From a virus: a DNA stretch of 41,101 bases. The position numbers and the translations under genes were made by a program. Below, piece by piece: positions 29,549-37,106 of the stretch (the first letter of the stretch is position 1; every line of letters begins with the position of its first letter). The stretch is taken from positions 1 through 41,101 of IMG/VR virus record IMGVR_UViG_3300050821_013813. One strand, written 5' to 3'. Under the pieces are notes generated by a model that made no database searches, had not been told where the DNA came from, and was given only the letters and a program-made list of their open reading frames with translations.

Positions 29549-30022
29549 TTACCAGTAAGGCCAAGCCGGGGTCTGCGGTTGCCAGAACGGGTAAGTACCA
29601 CCGTAATCTTCGCCGCCATCCGTATCGGCTTTCTTCTGCGGAATCGTCCCGCCGGGAGCCTGCGGTGTGGCCGGCGAAAGGATAATCAACTTGCCGCTAG
29701 CTATCTGGTCCAACTCCGATAACGCTTGTGTGTTCTCAGCCTCACGCCATTTGGTAATCAGCTGAGTGCCCGGCAAATGCGTCAGAAACTTGTACCGCGC
29801 AATAGCAATCGCCGACCCATAGGTCTCTTCCGGGATCGTCCCAGCCGGCCCAGCATACGCCTGGTTCGGTTGCCAAGAGTTCACCTTTCCCCTTACGAAG
29901 CTGACTACACTCGAGACAATCTGGGCCAGGTCAGCGGCCGAGCTCGGATCCGTCATCTGGTTTTGCTCGGTCGCCGACAGGCTGTTTAAGACGTCGTCAG
30001 TAATTAATGGGAGCCAAGCCAA
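29549..30022 (-). CDS. Head-tail connector (Mu gp36/DUF1320-like), 157 aa
   Basis: MAWLPLITDDVLNSLSATEQ begins with the WxPLITxDDVxxxLS pattern of DUF1320 proteins; a helical body (QIVSSVVSFVRGKVNSWQPN; AIAIARYKFLTHLPGTQLIT) and a Pro/Gly-rich tail follow. It joins the head to the tail. Together with the gpI- and gp29-like genes it shows a Mu-type head module. Confidence 0.75.
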   Translation of the reverse strand: MAWLPLITDDVLNSLSATEQNQMTDPSSAADLAQIVSSVVSFVRGKVNSWQPNQAYAGPAGTIPEETYGSAIAIARYKFLTHLPGTQLITKWREAENTQALSELDQIASGKLIILSPATPQAPGGTIPQKKADTDGGEDYGGTYPFWQPQTPAWPYW

Positions 30023-30034
30023 TTGAACCTCCTC

Positions 30035-30496
30035 CTAAGTTATCGTAAATGACAGGGCTGGACTGGTTTGCCCATCGGCATTACGAACAGAGACCTGCAC
30101 CGTTCTAGCCGTATTGATCCAAACCGATTTAACTGCGCCTACTAAAGAATTTGCATCGACGAACGTCGTCGGATTAATCACGTTCCCATCAAATATAATC
30201 GAGGCACCGTTAAAGAAACTTTGCCCGATGGCCTGAAGATTGAAAGCCGCACCACCATGAGCAACCGCGTTGGGAGCCAAAGCAACCAAATTAGATGAAG
30301 CAAGCGGCGTAACGCCAGCCGCGATCCTCTGATAATTATATGCTACGACGTATCGATCATGGCCGTCCTCCTGAAAATATAGACGATAGTTTGCGCGTAA
30401 AACGCTAAAAAGCGTCTCCCAATGCACACCCGGATTGGTCCTCTTTGCTTCCGCAATGAGCGAGGTCTGTTCAGCAGTAGGATCGAAATCAGACAT
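30035..30496 (-). CDS. TIG/Ig-like domain structural protein, 153 aa
   Basis: The N-terminal 50 residues (NPGVHWETLFSVLRANYRLY...GHDRYVVAYNY) match the N-terminus of 37107-37574. After it is an IPT/TIG Ig-like fold (IGQSFFNGASIIFDGNVINP...VQVSVRNADGQTSPALSFTI). TIG domains on virions typically decorate the capsid or tail surface and bind glycans. The ATG shares one base with the preceding stop (TAATG). Confidence 0.65.
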   Translation of the reverse strand: MSDFDPTAEQTSLIAEAKRTNPGVHWETLFSVLRANYRLYFQEDGHDRYVVAYNYQRIAAGVTPLASSNLVALAPNAVAHGGAAFNLQAIGQSFFNGASIIFDGNVINPTTFVDANSLVGAVKSVWINTARTVQVSVRNADGQTSPALSFTIT

Positions 30497-30645
30497 TAAG
30501 ACTTCTTCTTCGGAATCTTAGCGCCGCTTTCCCGCGCCTTATTGAGCGAAGCGGCCACAGCCTGTTTCTGACTATGGCCAGCCTTGACCATCTCGGAAAT
30601 ATTGCTCGAAATGGTCGCCTTACTTTTGCCTGCTTTTAAAGGAAT
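30496..30645 (-). CDS. Conserved small phage protein (MPLxxGKS type), 49 aa, ATT start
   Basis: The reading PLKAGKSKATISSNISEMVK, then AGHSQKQAVAASLNKA, is a short phage protein whose members normally begin MPL and carry KSK..IS.NI....+.G..QKQAVA.AL.KA. The only plausible initiator is ATT at 30643-30645, eight bases after a perfect AGGAGG; no ATG/GTG/TTG is in frame nearby. It is strongly basic. If translation starts at ATT it is a rare natural case. The function is unknown. Confidence 0.65.
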   Translation of the reverse strand: MPLKAGKSKATISSNISEMVKAGHSQKQAVAASLNKARESGAKIPKKKS

Positions 30646-30662
30646 CGCGTTACCCTCCTTTC

Positions 30663-30827
30663 CTAGAGTCCGTACACCCTGATGATGTCGTGGACCGCCC
30701 AGGTCGGGAATACTGCGTCAGGGATTGTGTGATCCCCTTTAGTCTTACAATCGTGCTTCGGCCAGCATATCACCTCTCGCCGGGTCAAGGTGACCGGCGC
30801 CGCTTGCACTTCCACTTGATCCGCCAC
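30663..30827 (-). CDS. Hypothetical protein, 54 aa
   Basis: A GTG start at 30827 with AGGAGG a few bases upstream. The protein (ADQVEVQAAPVTLTRREVIC...) has two cysteines (CWPKHDC) and a conserved-looking FPTWAVHDIIRVYG end. It lies between the major capsid gene and the ATT-start gene. It may be a small head-associated protein. Confidence 0.55.
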   Translation of the reverse strand: MADQVEVQAAPVTLTRREVICWPKHDCKTKGDHTIPDAVFPTWAVHDIIRVYGL

Positions 30828-30841
30828 TGGGTCACCTCCTC

Positions 30842-31735
30842 TTAACTGACCGTAAACCGATACGCCGTTGCCTGCCCAGTGAGCTTAATCTTCTGGAAGA
30901 AGCTCGCTTTGTATTTGTCTGAGCTTGTGTCCTCATCCCGCCAGCTCCGGATCCGGGTGAACCGCCCCGCCACGTTAACAAACGTTTTCATGAAACTCGT
31001 GTCGTACTGACTCGGACCATCCTGACCGAAGAAGACAATCGCATCACTGAACACCCCGCCTTCGTACAACGCCCCCTGGTTGACTTTCGCCGCCATCGGC
31101 ACGTTCCACAGTTGGACCGTGTTCTCGGGCGTCACAGATTGCACCAAGACACCTTGGAATCTTCCTCTGACATTGGGGTTATTTTGATACTTGACCCAAG
31201 CGCCCGAATCGAAATAAATCCGGTTAGGCACCACCCCGTAATTGTCGGCAATATATTTGCAGGCCAAGTTGATCTCGTTAACCGGATCAACCGTAGTTGT
31301 CGACCAGGCGCCAGGAGTCGCCACCGTAGGCAACGCCACATTCGCCGTCAGCGTGCGCGCCAAGGCCAACACCAGGTACAGGTTATTGTTCATGACCGTG
31401 TTGACGAGGTCCGTGAGCTTGCGCTGTTCCAAGATCGCGATATTGGCCGGATTATTCTCCCGTTCCTGATCGTCAATGAACGTCGCCAAACCGTACTCAG
31501 TGTTAATGTCTTGCAGGTCATTGACACTCAGGTGCAGCATCTTGGTCGCTCCACCCACCGCCCGCCGCATATCGATCGGCGTAAACGCGTTGCCTAGCCC
31601 ATAATCTTTGTAATGATAAACGCCGCCGCCGACGACAACCTCGGGCGCCAAAAAAGAACCAATTTGATTCTTTTTCTCGTAATCGGCCACCACGCCTTGG
31701 CTGAAGGTTAGTAACTGGATATGATCTTTGTACAT
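30842..31735 (-). CDS. Major capsid protein, 297 aa
   Basis: A mid-sized head protein with no signal or membrane segment (MYKDHIQLLTFSQGVVADYE...; GGGVYHYKDYGLGNAFTPID; CKYIADNYGVVPNRIYFDSG; WRDEDTSSDKYKASFFQKIK). The layout, an N-arm, then an alpha/beta core, and the place after the decoration and protease/scaffold genes, identify it as the HK97-fold capsid subunit. The N-terminal 20 residues may be trimmed by the protease. Confidence 0.85.
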   Translation of the reverse strand: MYKDHIQLLTFSQGVVADYEKKNQIGSFLAPEVVVGGGVYHYKDYGLGNAFTPIDMRRAVGGATKMLHLSVNDLQDINTEYGLATFIDDQERENNPANIAILEQRKLTDLVNTVMNNNLYLVLALARTLTANVALPTVATPGAWSTTTVDPVNEINLACKYIADNYGVVPNRIYFDSGAWVKYQNNPNVRGRFQGVLVQSVTPENTVQLWNVPMAAKVNQGALYEGGVFSDAIVFFGQDGPSQYDTSFMKTFVNVAGRFTRIRSWRDEDTSSDKYKASFFQKIKLTGQATAYRFTVS

Positions 31736-31768
31736 AACAATTTTTCCTTATTACTTAGTGCTAACCAT

Positions 31769-32182
31769 TCAGAACAAAAAGAAACCCACCTCGATGTTGC
31801 CCAGTGAATCGGGTTTGCCGCTCACCGCCCAGCCCACGATAGAGTTAGTACCGACAACTGCGGTCACCCGGCTGAAGTCGGTCGAATCCTGATAAACGAT
31901 TGAGCCCTGTTGAAACGTCTGGCCAGCAATCGGCGAGCAACTCATCGTGTAGCCGCCTTTAACCCCAACCGGTACATAATTGAGGCCCGGAGTGGTGATA
32001 TCCGAATCACTTAAGGCTATCCCATAGACCTTATTGGCCCCAGCTGCGGCAGGCACTATCGCGTTCCCATCCGCCCCAGCTGCGCCAGGAGTAAAAGAGA
32101 CCATCTGTCCTCGCAAAATCGAGTTCGTGGTCGGCAAGGGCACGATCCCCGGATCCCTTACCAGTGTTCCTACTGTTGACAT
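31769..32182 (-). CDS. Capsid decoration/stabilisation protein, 137 aa
   Basis: MSTVGTLVRDPGIVPLPTTN, GQMVSFTPGAAG, and the beta segments YGIALSDSDITTPGLNYVPV and IVGWAVSGKPDSLGNIEVGF are the DUF2190/gpD-like layout of small capsid cement proteins. It lies between scaffold and capsid genes. All-beta and Gly/Ala-rich. Confidence 0.7.
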   Translation of the reverse strand: MSTVGTLVRDPGIVPLPTTNSILRGQMVSFTPGAAGADGNAIVPAAAGANKVYGIALSDSDITTPGLNYVPVGVKGGYTMSCSPIAGQTFQQGSIVYQDSTDFSRVTAVVGTNSIVGWAVSGKPDSLGNIEVGFFLF

Positions 32183-32237
32183 CTTATTTTAACCTTCCGT
32201 TGTTATTTTGTTTTAGATTGAATTGTTAGGAGTGTTT

Positions 32238-32765
32238 TTATGCTTCGACAGGAAATATTTCCGGATGCTCGCGCCTGGCCTTGTTAAAGGCATCCGTGTA
32301 ATTCAAGCCAGGGTGGGCTTCCTGTACCTCGGCAATCGCCAGATGCTGCGCCTGGACCAAGTCGGCCGCGCTCGTTCCGCCGGCTACCCGCTTGGTGTCG
32401 CTCACCTTGACGTCGATCACCTTTTGCAAGAGCGGATTAGCCGGCATCGAGGCCAACACCTTCTTGGTTGTCTCAGGCGAGGCAATCAGTTGCGCCGTGA
32501 AAAAGGCAATCGAGTCTTTGTCTTTGGATCCGATCTTGCCCTCGGCAATTGCCGCCTCGATCACACTCGTCGCCTCGGCCTTTTGCACATCAGCCACCTT
32601 AGCCTGCAACGCTGTGTTCTCGCTCACCAACCGCGCGTTAGCCGCCTGCGATAGGCCAAGCGCCTCGTGCATGCCGACCACTGCATTGATTACCAGAGCC
32701 TCATCGTCCGCCTGCTCGGCGGTGATGACCTCTAGTTCCACTAGCTTCTCAGCTACTTTTATCAT
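32238..32765 (-). CDS. Scaffold protein from internal start, 175 aa (nested)
   Basis: In-frame with the protease. ATG 32763-32765 has GAGG eight bases upstream within the coding strand (AGTGAGGAAAATACGATG). The product begins MIKVAEKLVELEVITAEQAD and is helical throughout, as scaffolds are. A nested scaffold start is known for Mu and lambda; this one is inferred from the ribosome-binding site. Confidence 0.5.
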   Translation of the reverse strand: MIKVAEKLVELEVITAEQADDEALVINAVVGMHEALGLSQAANARLVSENTALQAKVADVQKAEATSVIEAAIAEGKIGSKDKDSIAFFTAQLIASPETTKKVLASMPANPLLQKVIDVKVSDTKRVAGGTSAADLVQAQHLAIAEVQEAHPGLNYTDAFNKARREHPEIFPVEA

Positions 32766-33548
32766 CGTATTTTCCTCACTTTTATCGTCATCCGCCGACG
32801 CTGCGATTTTCATTTTTCGTTCTCGAAAAGCCGGATTATTGGTTAAGGAACCGACTTCACCCGTCTTCGGTAACCCGGCAATCTGGCCTTTGTCGTTCAA
32901 AAGAAACGTCGGGGAAAAATAACTGTGTCCGCGGCCTTGCACAGCTTCCTCGCCCGGCTTAGTCCAATCCACTTCCAGAATCACCCCACGCTCTTCGTCC
33001 CAACGAAATTCCTTAGGCAAAAACGAAGCGGCGCCTACCTTGTGATCGAACCCAGCATACGGCCGAACCGGATCATCGAGTCGTTTGGCTAAGTCTCCCT
33101 GCAGAGCTTCCGCGACGCTCGCGTCAACCTTCAACGTAACAGCTTTAGCTTTGCCGCCGACCATCGGCGTAATCGTCACCGAATCAGCTTTCGGCATGTA
33201 GACAATCTCAGAGGGCGTTTCCCCACCAAGGTCAATCGGCACACTGGCGTAGACTAGGGCAGATTCAGCTTTATCCTTTTCGCCGCCATCGCCATCGTCG
33301 CTAGTCCCGATCCCTAGCTTCTTAGCCGCCGCACGGATCCGCCCACCAATCGTCTTTTGATCTTCCGCCGAATACTTATCCCGATTCTTGGCTTGACCCC
33401 AGTAGCTGAGCGCTGCGCGCACATGGGCCTCGGTGTCGATGGGGTATTTCTTATTCTTCTCGTCGGCAAATTTCACATCACCATATTTGCCCTTCCCTTC
33501 CCCTGGCGAAGTGTCCTCGCGCTTTTCGATTGCCATTACCGTTTTCAT
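32238..33548 (-). CDS. Mu gpI-like protease/scaffold protein with N-terminal DUF6582-like segment, 436 aa
   Basis: The N-terminal KYGDVKFADEKNKKYPIDTE, then AHVRAALSYWGQAKNRDKYS, is a DUF6582-like module. The middle (YAGFDHKVGAASFLPKEFRW, VDWTKPGEEAVQGRGHSYFS, PTFLLN) is a Mu gpI-type capsid-maturation protease. The C-terminal 175 residues, helical and Glu/Ala/Lys-rich (MIKVAEKLVELEVITAEQAD...), are a scaffold. An internal ATG at 32765 preceded by GAGG could make scaffold alone, as Mu makes gpZ from gpI. Confidence 0.8.
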   Translation of the reverse strand: MKTVMAIEKREDTSPGEGKGKYGDVKFADEKNKKYPIDTEAHVRAALSYWGQAKNRDKYSAEDQKTIGGRIRAAAKKLGIGTSDDGDGGEKDKAESALVYASVPIDLGGETPSEIVYMPKADSVTITPMVGGKAKAVTLKVDASVAEALQGDLAKRLDDPVRPYAGFDHKVGAASFLPKEFRWDEERGVILEVDWTKPGEEAVQGRGHSYFSPTFLLNDKGQIAGLPKTGEVGSLTNNPAFRERKMKIAASADDDKSEENTMIKVAEKLVELEVITAEQADDEALVINAVVGMHEALGLSQAANARLVSENTALQAKVADVQKAEATSVIEAAIAEGKIGSKDKDSIAFFTAQLIASPETTKKVLASMPANPLLQKVIDVKVSDTKRVAGGTSAADLVQAQHLAIAEVQEAHPGLNYTDAFNKARREHPEIFPVEA

Positions 33549-34054
33549 TTCTGTTTATCCTTTAAAGTTTTACTGATCCCCCGAAGTTTAGCCCGCAACT
33601 CAATCACAACGCGCACAGCTTCATTAACTTCCAGATCGCCTATAAGCTCATCGATGGCCTCGTGAAGACTCTTTGGATAATCTTTGCCCCATTCAGGATT
33701 ATTGAGAACCTTCCGACAATGAGTCTCGTATTCGAATCGGGTATAGGGCGTTTCATAGTCCCGACTGCAGACCCATGAATGCGATTCAGTGTTCCAGCAC
33801 GCGCCTAAAAAAACTTCTAAATTTTCCCGATCGACATCATTCAACACGCGCCGATTAGCCTCAATCGCCGCAATGGCTACGTTTGGAATTCTTGCAGCAT
33901 CAGCAAACTTACGTACCGAAATTTGTTTAAATCTTTTGCCCAAAATCTGGCGCAATTGACGTAGTTGACTTGAATAATCGTCATTCTTAATGGGGTCTGC
34001 CTGATCGCCAAATGGCGTGGGAACGATATTTAAGGCTGTGTTGGCGTGTTTCAT
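33545..34054 (-). CDS. XRE-like HTH protein within the head genes, 169 aa
   Basis: Residues 25-85 (SSQLRQLRQILGKRFKQISV, RKFADAARIPNVAIAAIEAN, RRVLNDVDRENLEVFLGACW) resemble the Cro/CI HTH layout of the 4583 and 38041 proteins, with additional C-terminal helices (SLHEAIDELIGDLEVNEAVR). ATGA overlaps link it to genes on both sides, so it is transcribed with the late operon. A third XRE-type gene among structural genes is unusual; a regulator of late expression is possible. Confidence 0.55.
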   Translation of the reverse strand: MKHANTALNIVPTPFGDQADPIKNDDYSSQLRQLRQILGKRFKQISVRKFADAARIPNVAIAAIEANRRVLNDVDRENLEVFLGACWNTESHSWVCSRDYETPYTRFEYETHCRKVLNNPEWGKDYPKSLHEAIDELIGDLEVNEAVRVVIELRAKLRGISKTLKDKQK

Positions 34055-34293
34055 CTTTTCGTTACCTTGATTCTTGCCGCCGGCCCCGCCTCTTTGACCT
34101 CTTCAACCGGAGGTGAAATCCGCTGTTCCAACCGAGCAGCCAAAAGACCGCTCTCCACGTAATGCAGCATCGCGTTCAACCCGTCGGTTAGGGCCAACAC
34201 CGCGGCGGCAGGGTCCCCGTGGTCAATCTCACTGATCGCCTTAGCGATCTGCTGTGTGATTTTAGCTCGCTGTTCCCATGGAGGAGTTCTCAT
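34051..34293 (-). CDS. Hypothetical protein, 80 aa
   Basis: Starts MRTPPWEQRAKITQQIAKAI at ATG 34293, coupled by ATGA to the 33-aa gene before it; a longer frame to 34479 is only portal shadow. It is helical with a Gly/Ala-rich C-terminus (VEEVKEAGPAARIKVTKR). No family is recognised. Confidence 0.55.
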   Translation of the reverse strand: MRTPPWEQRAKITQQIAKAISEIDHGDPAAAVLALTDGLNAMLHYVESGLLAARLEQRISPPVEEVKEAGPAARIKVTKR

Positions 34294-34391
34294 GCTCGTT
34301 TCCGTTTCGCCGCAAACCAAAGAACAAGCTGGTAATTGAGCTTTTCCAGAGCTAATTCCAGGGCTCGGCCACGTTTTAAGTTTCGTTTCAT
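34290..34391 (-). CDS. Basic micro-protein, 33 aa
   Basis: MKRNLKRGRALELALEKLNY, then QLVLWFAAKRKRA: a short amphipathic basic helix. ATGA overlaps join it both to the portal stop (34388-34391) and to the next start (34290-34293), so it is translated or at least serves coupling. The function is unknown. Confidence 0.5.
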   Translation of the reverse strand: MKRNLKRGRALELALEKLNYQLVLWFAAKRKRA

Positions 34392-36355
34392 CGCTTTGGC
34401 TTACTAACAAACCGCCCCGTCTCCGGGTGATGATGCGGGTTGCCGCTCTTGGTCTGATGGAAAATGTTTGTCCCGCCATATACCGTCTTGTACTCGTTGC
34501 TGCATCGGCAATTGGGGTGATGCGGCGGATTCATCGAGTAGCCCAAATACTCCTCATCGATCGGGATCCAACCCTCTTCACAGATATCTTTGCAGGCCTG
34601 GCAAACCTTATTGTCCTCCATGGTCTGACTATGTTTGCACATCAGCCCGACCTCAGGCATCGGTTCCCCGCGCTTGACGCCAACCTTGCGCTTAGGCGGC
34701 TTTGCCGGCGGTGCCGGGATAAACCGACCGGTCTCCGGGTGCCGATGTTCGTGGCGCGCCTCCACATAATTCTTTCCCGGCAGACCTGGAACACCTTTTT
34801 CTCCTTGCGGACATCCATGATGTTCATGGCGCGCCTCAATTAAACCGAAGTCGTCGGGATCATCGTCATCGTCCGGGTCGCCGTTACTGGCCCCAACCCG
34901 CTCAACGATGTTCGGCTTAAGCGCTGCCGGTTGATTCCCGTTCGGCGCGTGTTCGGGCTGCGGCTTAACGCCATCGGGTTCCGGCTGCACACCAAATGGC
35001 GATTGCTTGGGCATTGCCTGTAAGGGTGTCGCCGGCGGCACATAAACATCATCGCCTTTATCCGGCTTGGTAAACTCGATCCGTTCATAGAGCTCCTTGT
35101 TCAAGACCGGCACCTGCATCTGGTTAAACAAGATATTGTAGGCCTGCGCCAGGTTAAACAAATCGACTGGATCCTTAACGACCGGTGCCAAGGTCGGCAA
35201 TTCATCGATCGATCCGAAGTTGTACTGAATAATGCCCGGAATCAGCTGGGTACTAAGCACCTTGGAAACGTAGCGTGAAGCCGCCTCCAAAATTTCATCC
35301 ATGATTTTGTGGTGCACCATCCCGAGCGCCCGGTTACCGCCACTCTCGCGCACCTCGGTCGTTAGCGTCTGGCCCAGTAACATGATGTCGCAGACCTTGT
35401 CGGCCTCATCGATAAGCCGTTCCTGCGGCATGTGCGCGCCCGCGCCGCCGGCTGTCCCTAACACCTCGACCTTGGTATTGACCGGGTAAACGCCCCAGGT
35501 CGCCGTGGCGCTATTACGCATCATCTGGACCAGCTTCTGGTAAACCACATCGTCCCCGGGCTGATAGTAAGCAATCCGTTGCGGGATCCCGAACAGCTGC
35601 GCATAGCTCATGAACCATTCCAGCCCGAACCGCGACGCTAGCCACCACGCCGTTAGGCACCGCATAGGCGAGGTAAACACCGGGTGATTGGCGTGGCTCT
35701 GCTTCACGCAGACCAGGAATTTGTACGGCGGAAAATCGACCAACTGCGTGCCGCCTAGCATCCCGCTCGGATTAAGCATCAAGCGGTCGATGTCGTCGAG
35801 TACGTAAGGATAGCGGTAGTAACGCGCCGGTAGCCACCGAGTACACTGCGGCATGATCCCGCCATCGCGAGCCTCCCAGTAGACTTCCATCACGGTGAAC
35901 CCGGCAATCAGCGAGTCGACAATGTCCTCAAGCGTCTGCTCAAAGTCGTGCTCCTGACGCGCGACATCCCCGTGCATCCCGAATAGTGCATTCTCAACAA
36001 AATCGGCTTTTTCCTGGGCGCTACTCGTCGGCTCCTCGTCGCCCTCGGTGAACGGATGGATTGCGTATTCCATCGAGCTGACTGCCTGCTTGAGCTTGCC
36101 AAGGTTAGTCTGGAGCCGCGGCCAGGTATCGACCATCAAGCTCCAGAGCTGATCCTGCCAGTAAAGGTCGCCGACAATAGCCGAGTAAAGGATACCCTCG
36201 ACGTCACTGGGAAACAGGCGTCGTTTAAGCTCCCGAAGCAAACGGTCCTGGACTTCGACGTTGATCATCGGCTCGGTCACAGGGGTATTGGCCGTGTCCG
36301 GTATCGGCGGCGTACCGGGCACATTCAGGTTTAGCACCTCTGGGTTCTCAGCCAT
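34388..36355 (-). CDS. Portal protein (Mu gp29/DUF935-like) with C-terminal minor-head-like extension, 655 aa
   Basis: Residues 30-430 are the portal (LKRRLFPSDVEGILYSAIVG, GDLYWQDQLWSLMVDTWPRL, GFTVMEVYWEARDGGIMPQC, YQLFGIPQRIAYYQPGDDVV-type region, GQTLTTEVRESGGNRALGMV). After a low-complexity acidic linker (DPDDDDDPDD) come two ARHEH repeats, HPETGRF twice, a collagen-like GEKGVPGLPG bit and CxxC pairs (VCQACKDIC). It ends with GYSMNPPHHPNCRC, the end motif of Mu gpF-type minor head proteins. Portal and minor-head tail are thus fused. It is the DNA entry and exit channel of the capsid. Confidence 0.8.
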   Translation of the reverse strand: MAENPEVLNLNVPGTPPIPDTANTPVTEPMINVEVQDRLLRELKRRLFPSDVEGILYSAIVGDLYWQDQLWSLMVDTWPRLQTNLGKLKQAVSSMEYAIHPFTEGDEEPTSSAQEKADFVENALFGMHGDVARQEHDFEQTLEDIVDSLIAGFTVMEVYWEARDGGIMPQCTRWLPARYYRYPYVLDDIDRLMLNPSGMLGGTQLVDFPPYKFLVCVKQSHANHPVFTSPMRCLTAWWLASRFGLEWFMSYAQLFGIPQRIAYYQPGDDVVYQKLVQMMRNSATATWGVYPVNTKVEVLGTAGGAGAHMPQERLIDEADKVCDIMLLGQTLTTEVRESGGNRALGMVHHKIMDEILEAASRYVSKVLSTQLIPGIIQYNFGSIDELPTLAPVVKDPVDLFNLAQAYNILFNQMQVPVLNKELYERIEFTKPDKGDDVYVPPATPLQAMPKQSPFGVQPEPDGVKPQPEHAPNGNQPAALKPNIVERVGASNGDPDDDDDPDDFGLIEARHEHHGCPQGEKGVPGLPGKNYVEARHEHRHPETGRFIPAPPAKPPKRKVGVKRGEPMPEVGLMCKHSQTMEDNKVCQACKDICEEGWIPIDEEYLGYSMNPPHHPNCRCSNEYKTVYGGTNIFHQTKSGNPHHHPETGRFVSKPKR

Positions 36356-36464
36356 TCGAGTTTAACCAATTCCAGATCCAGCAACATATCAGCCCGACAA
36401 AGCCGATCCCGGCCACCGCCCACAACAGAATATAAAGAATCGGATGATCATTAAAGCTCGTCAT
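36348..36464 (-). CDS. Small membrane protein, 38 aa
   Basis: MTSFNDHPILYILLWAVAGI, then GFVGLICCWIWNWL: one membrane helix ending in NSNG. ATGA overlaps the upstream gene (36461-36464) and its 3' end overlaps the portal start by eight bases. Small TM proteins scattered here may be lysis or superinfection proteins; the function is unknown. Confidence 0.55.
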   Translation of the reverse strand: MTSFNDHPILYILLWAVAGIGFVGLICCWIWNWLNSNG

Positions 36465-36736
36465 CCGGAAAAGCCCTCCTGCGGTTCGAGGCCTCTGCTG
36501 ATGCGCAAAGCGGTATCAGCTTTACGACACACAGCAAGGACTAAACCCCACTTTTTCACCAAAAGGTTCCGCTGCTTCGCGGACAGATGGTCCATGCTAC
36601 TGTGCGAAGGTTTTGAGTCATCTGAGTTACTAAAGCCGTGGAACTCGACGCCCATACTCATAGCTAACGTCCGATAGTCATCCATGGCTTTCATTTGTTT
36701 ATTAAAGGCTTCCAAAAACAACACGATGTTTTTCAT
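36461..36736 (-). CDS. Hypothetical protein, 91 aa
   Basis: Starts MKNIVLFLEAFNKQMKAMDD at ATG 36736 (ATGA with the upstream gene); the longer frame to 36901 is a shadow. Helical, with a Ser/Asp-rich middle (FHGFSNSDDSKPSHSSMDHL) and a basic end. No family is recognised. Confidence 0.55.
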   Translation of the reverse strand: MKNIVLFLEAFNKQMKAMDDYRTLAMSMGVEFHGFSNSDDSKPSHSSMDHLSAKQRNLLVKKWGLVLAVCRKADTALRISRGLEPQEGFSG

Positions 36737-36921
36737 CGCACCCCTCCGAAATGAATCCCGGCCAGCGGCAGGAACAAAAAGATAAGGGACAAAACGATGA
36801 TCACTACGCAAACCACCATCACCACCTTCATGATCGGCGGCGGAGCGAACTGGCTTACTACCCAATAGAGGAGACAAACGACGATAACCAGGACTAACCA
36901 TTGGATGAGGGCCACGATCAT
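36733..36921 (-). CDS. Two-TM small membrane protein, 62 aa
   Basis: MIVALIQWLVLVIVVCLLYW, VVSQFAPPP, then MKVVMVVCVVIIVLSLIFLF: two hydrophobic helices with a short Pro loop, the shape of a class II holin or of the Thivi_2564-like small membrane family. It sits among head genes rather than with the endolysin, so a holin role is unproven. Confidence 0.6.
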   Translation of the reverse strand: MIVALIQWLVLVIVVCLLYWVVSQFAPPPIMKVVMVVCVVIIVLSLIFLFLPLAGIHFGGVR

Positions 36922-36923
36922 TT

Positions 36924-37106
36924 TTAGGTCACCGTAAAATCCAGGCGCCTCAACCAATCGCGCAGTACGCGTTCCAGACAGAACCGCTCGGCATTGTTCG
37001 AATCATAAATCGACGTTTCAGGCATCCCGCAATTCCGGCAGAAATAGTCTAGCGGGCTTATGTCATGCATAAACCACAAGCCGCAGATTCGATGTTTCAG
37101 TTTCAT
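36924..37106 (-). CDS. Small zinc-finger-like protein, 60 aa
   Basis: MKLKHRICGLWFMHDISPLD, YFCRNCGMPETSIYD... has C-x2-C and further Cys/His residues. The protein ends LRRLDFTVT, and its last 20 bases resemble the end of the preceding TIG gene (LDFTVT), so the 3' end may be a recombination junction. It starts one base after the TIG gene stop. Confidence 0.55.
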   Translation of the reverse strand: MKLKHRICGLWFMHDISPLDYFCRNCGMPETSIYDSNNAERFCLERVLRDWLRRLDFTVT

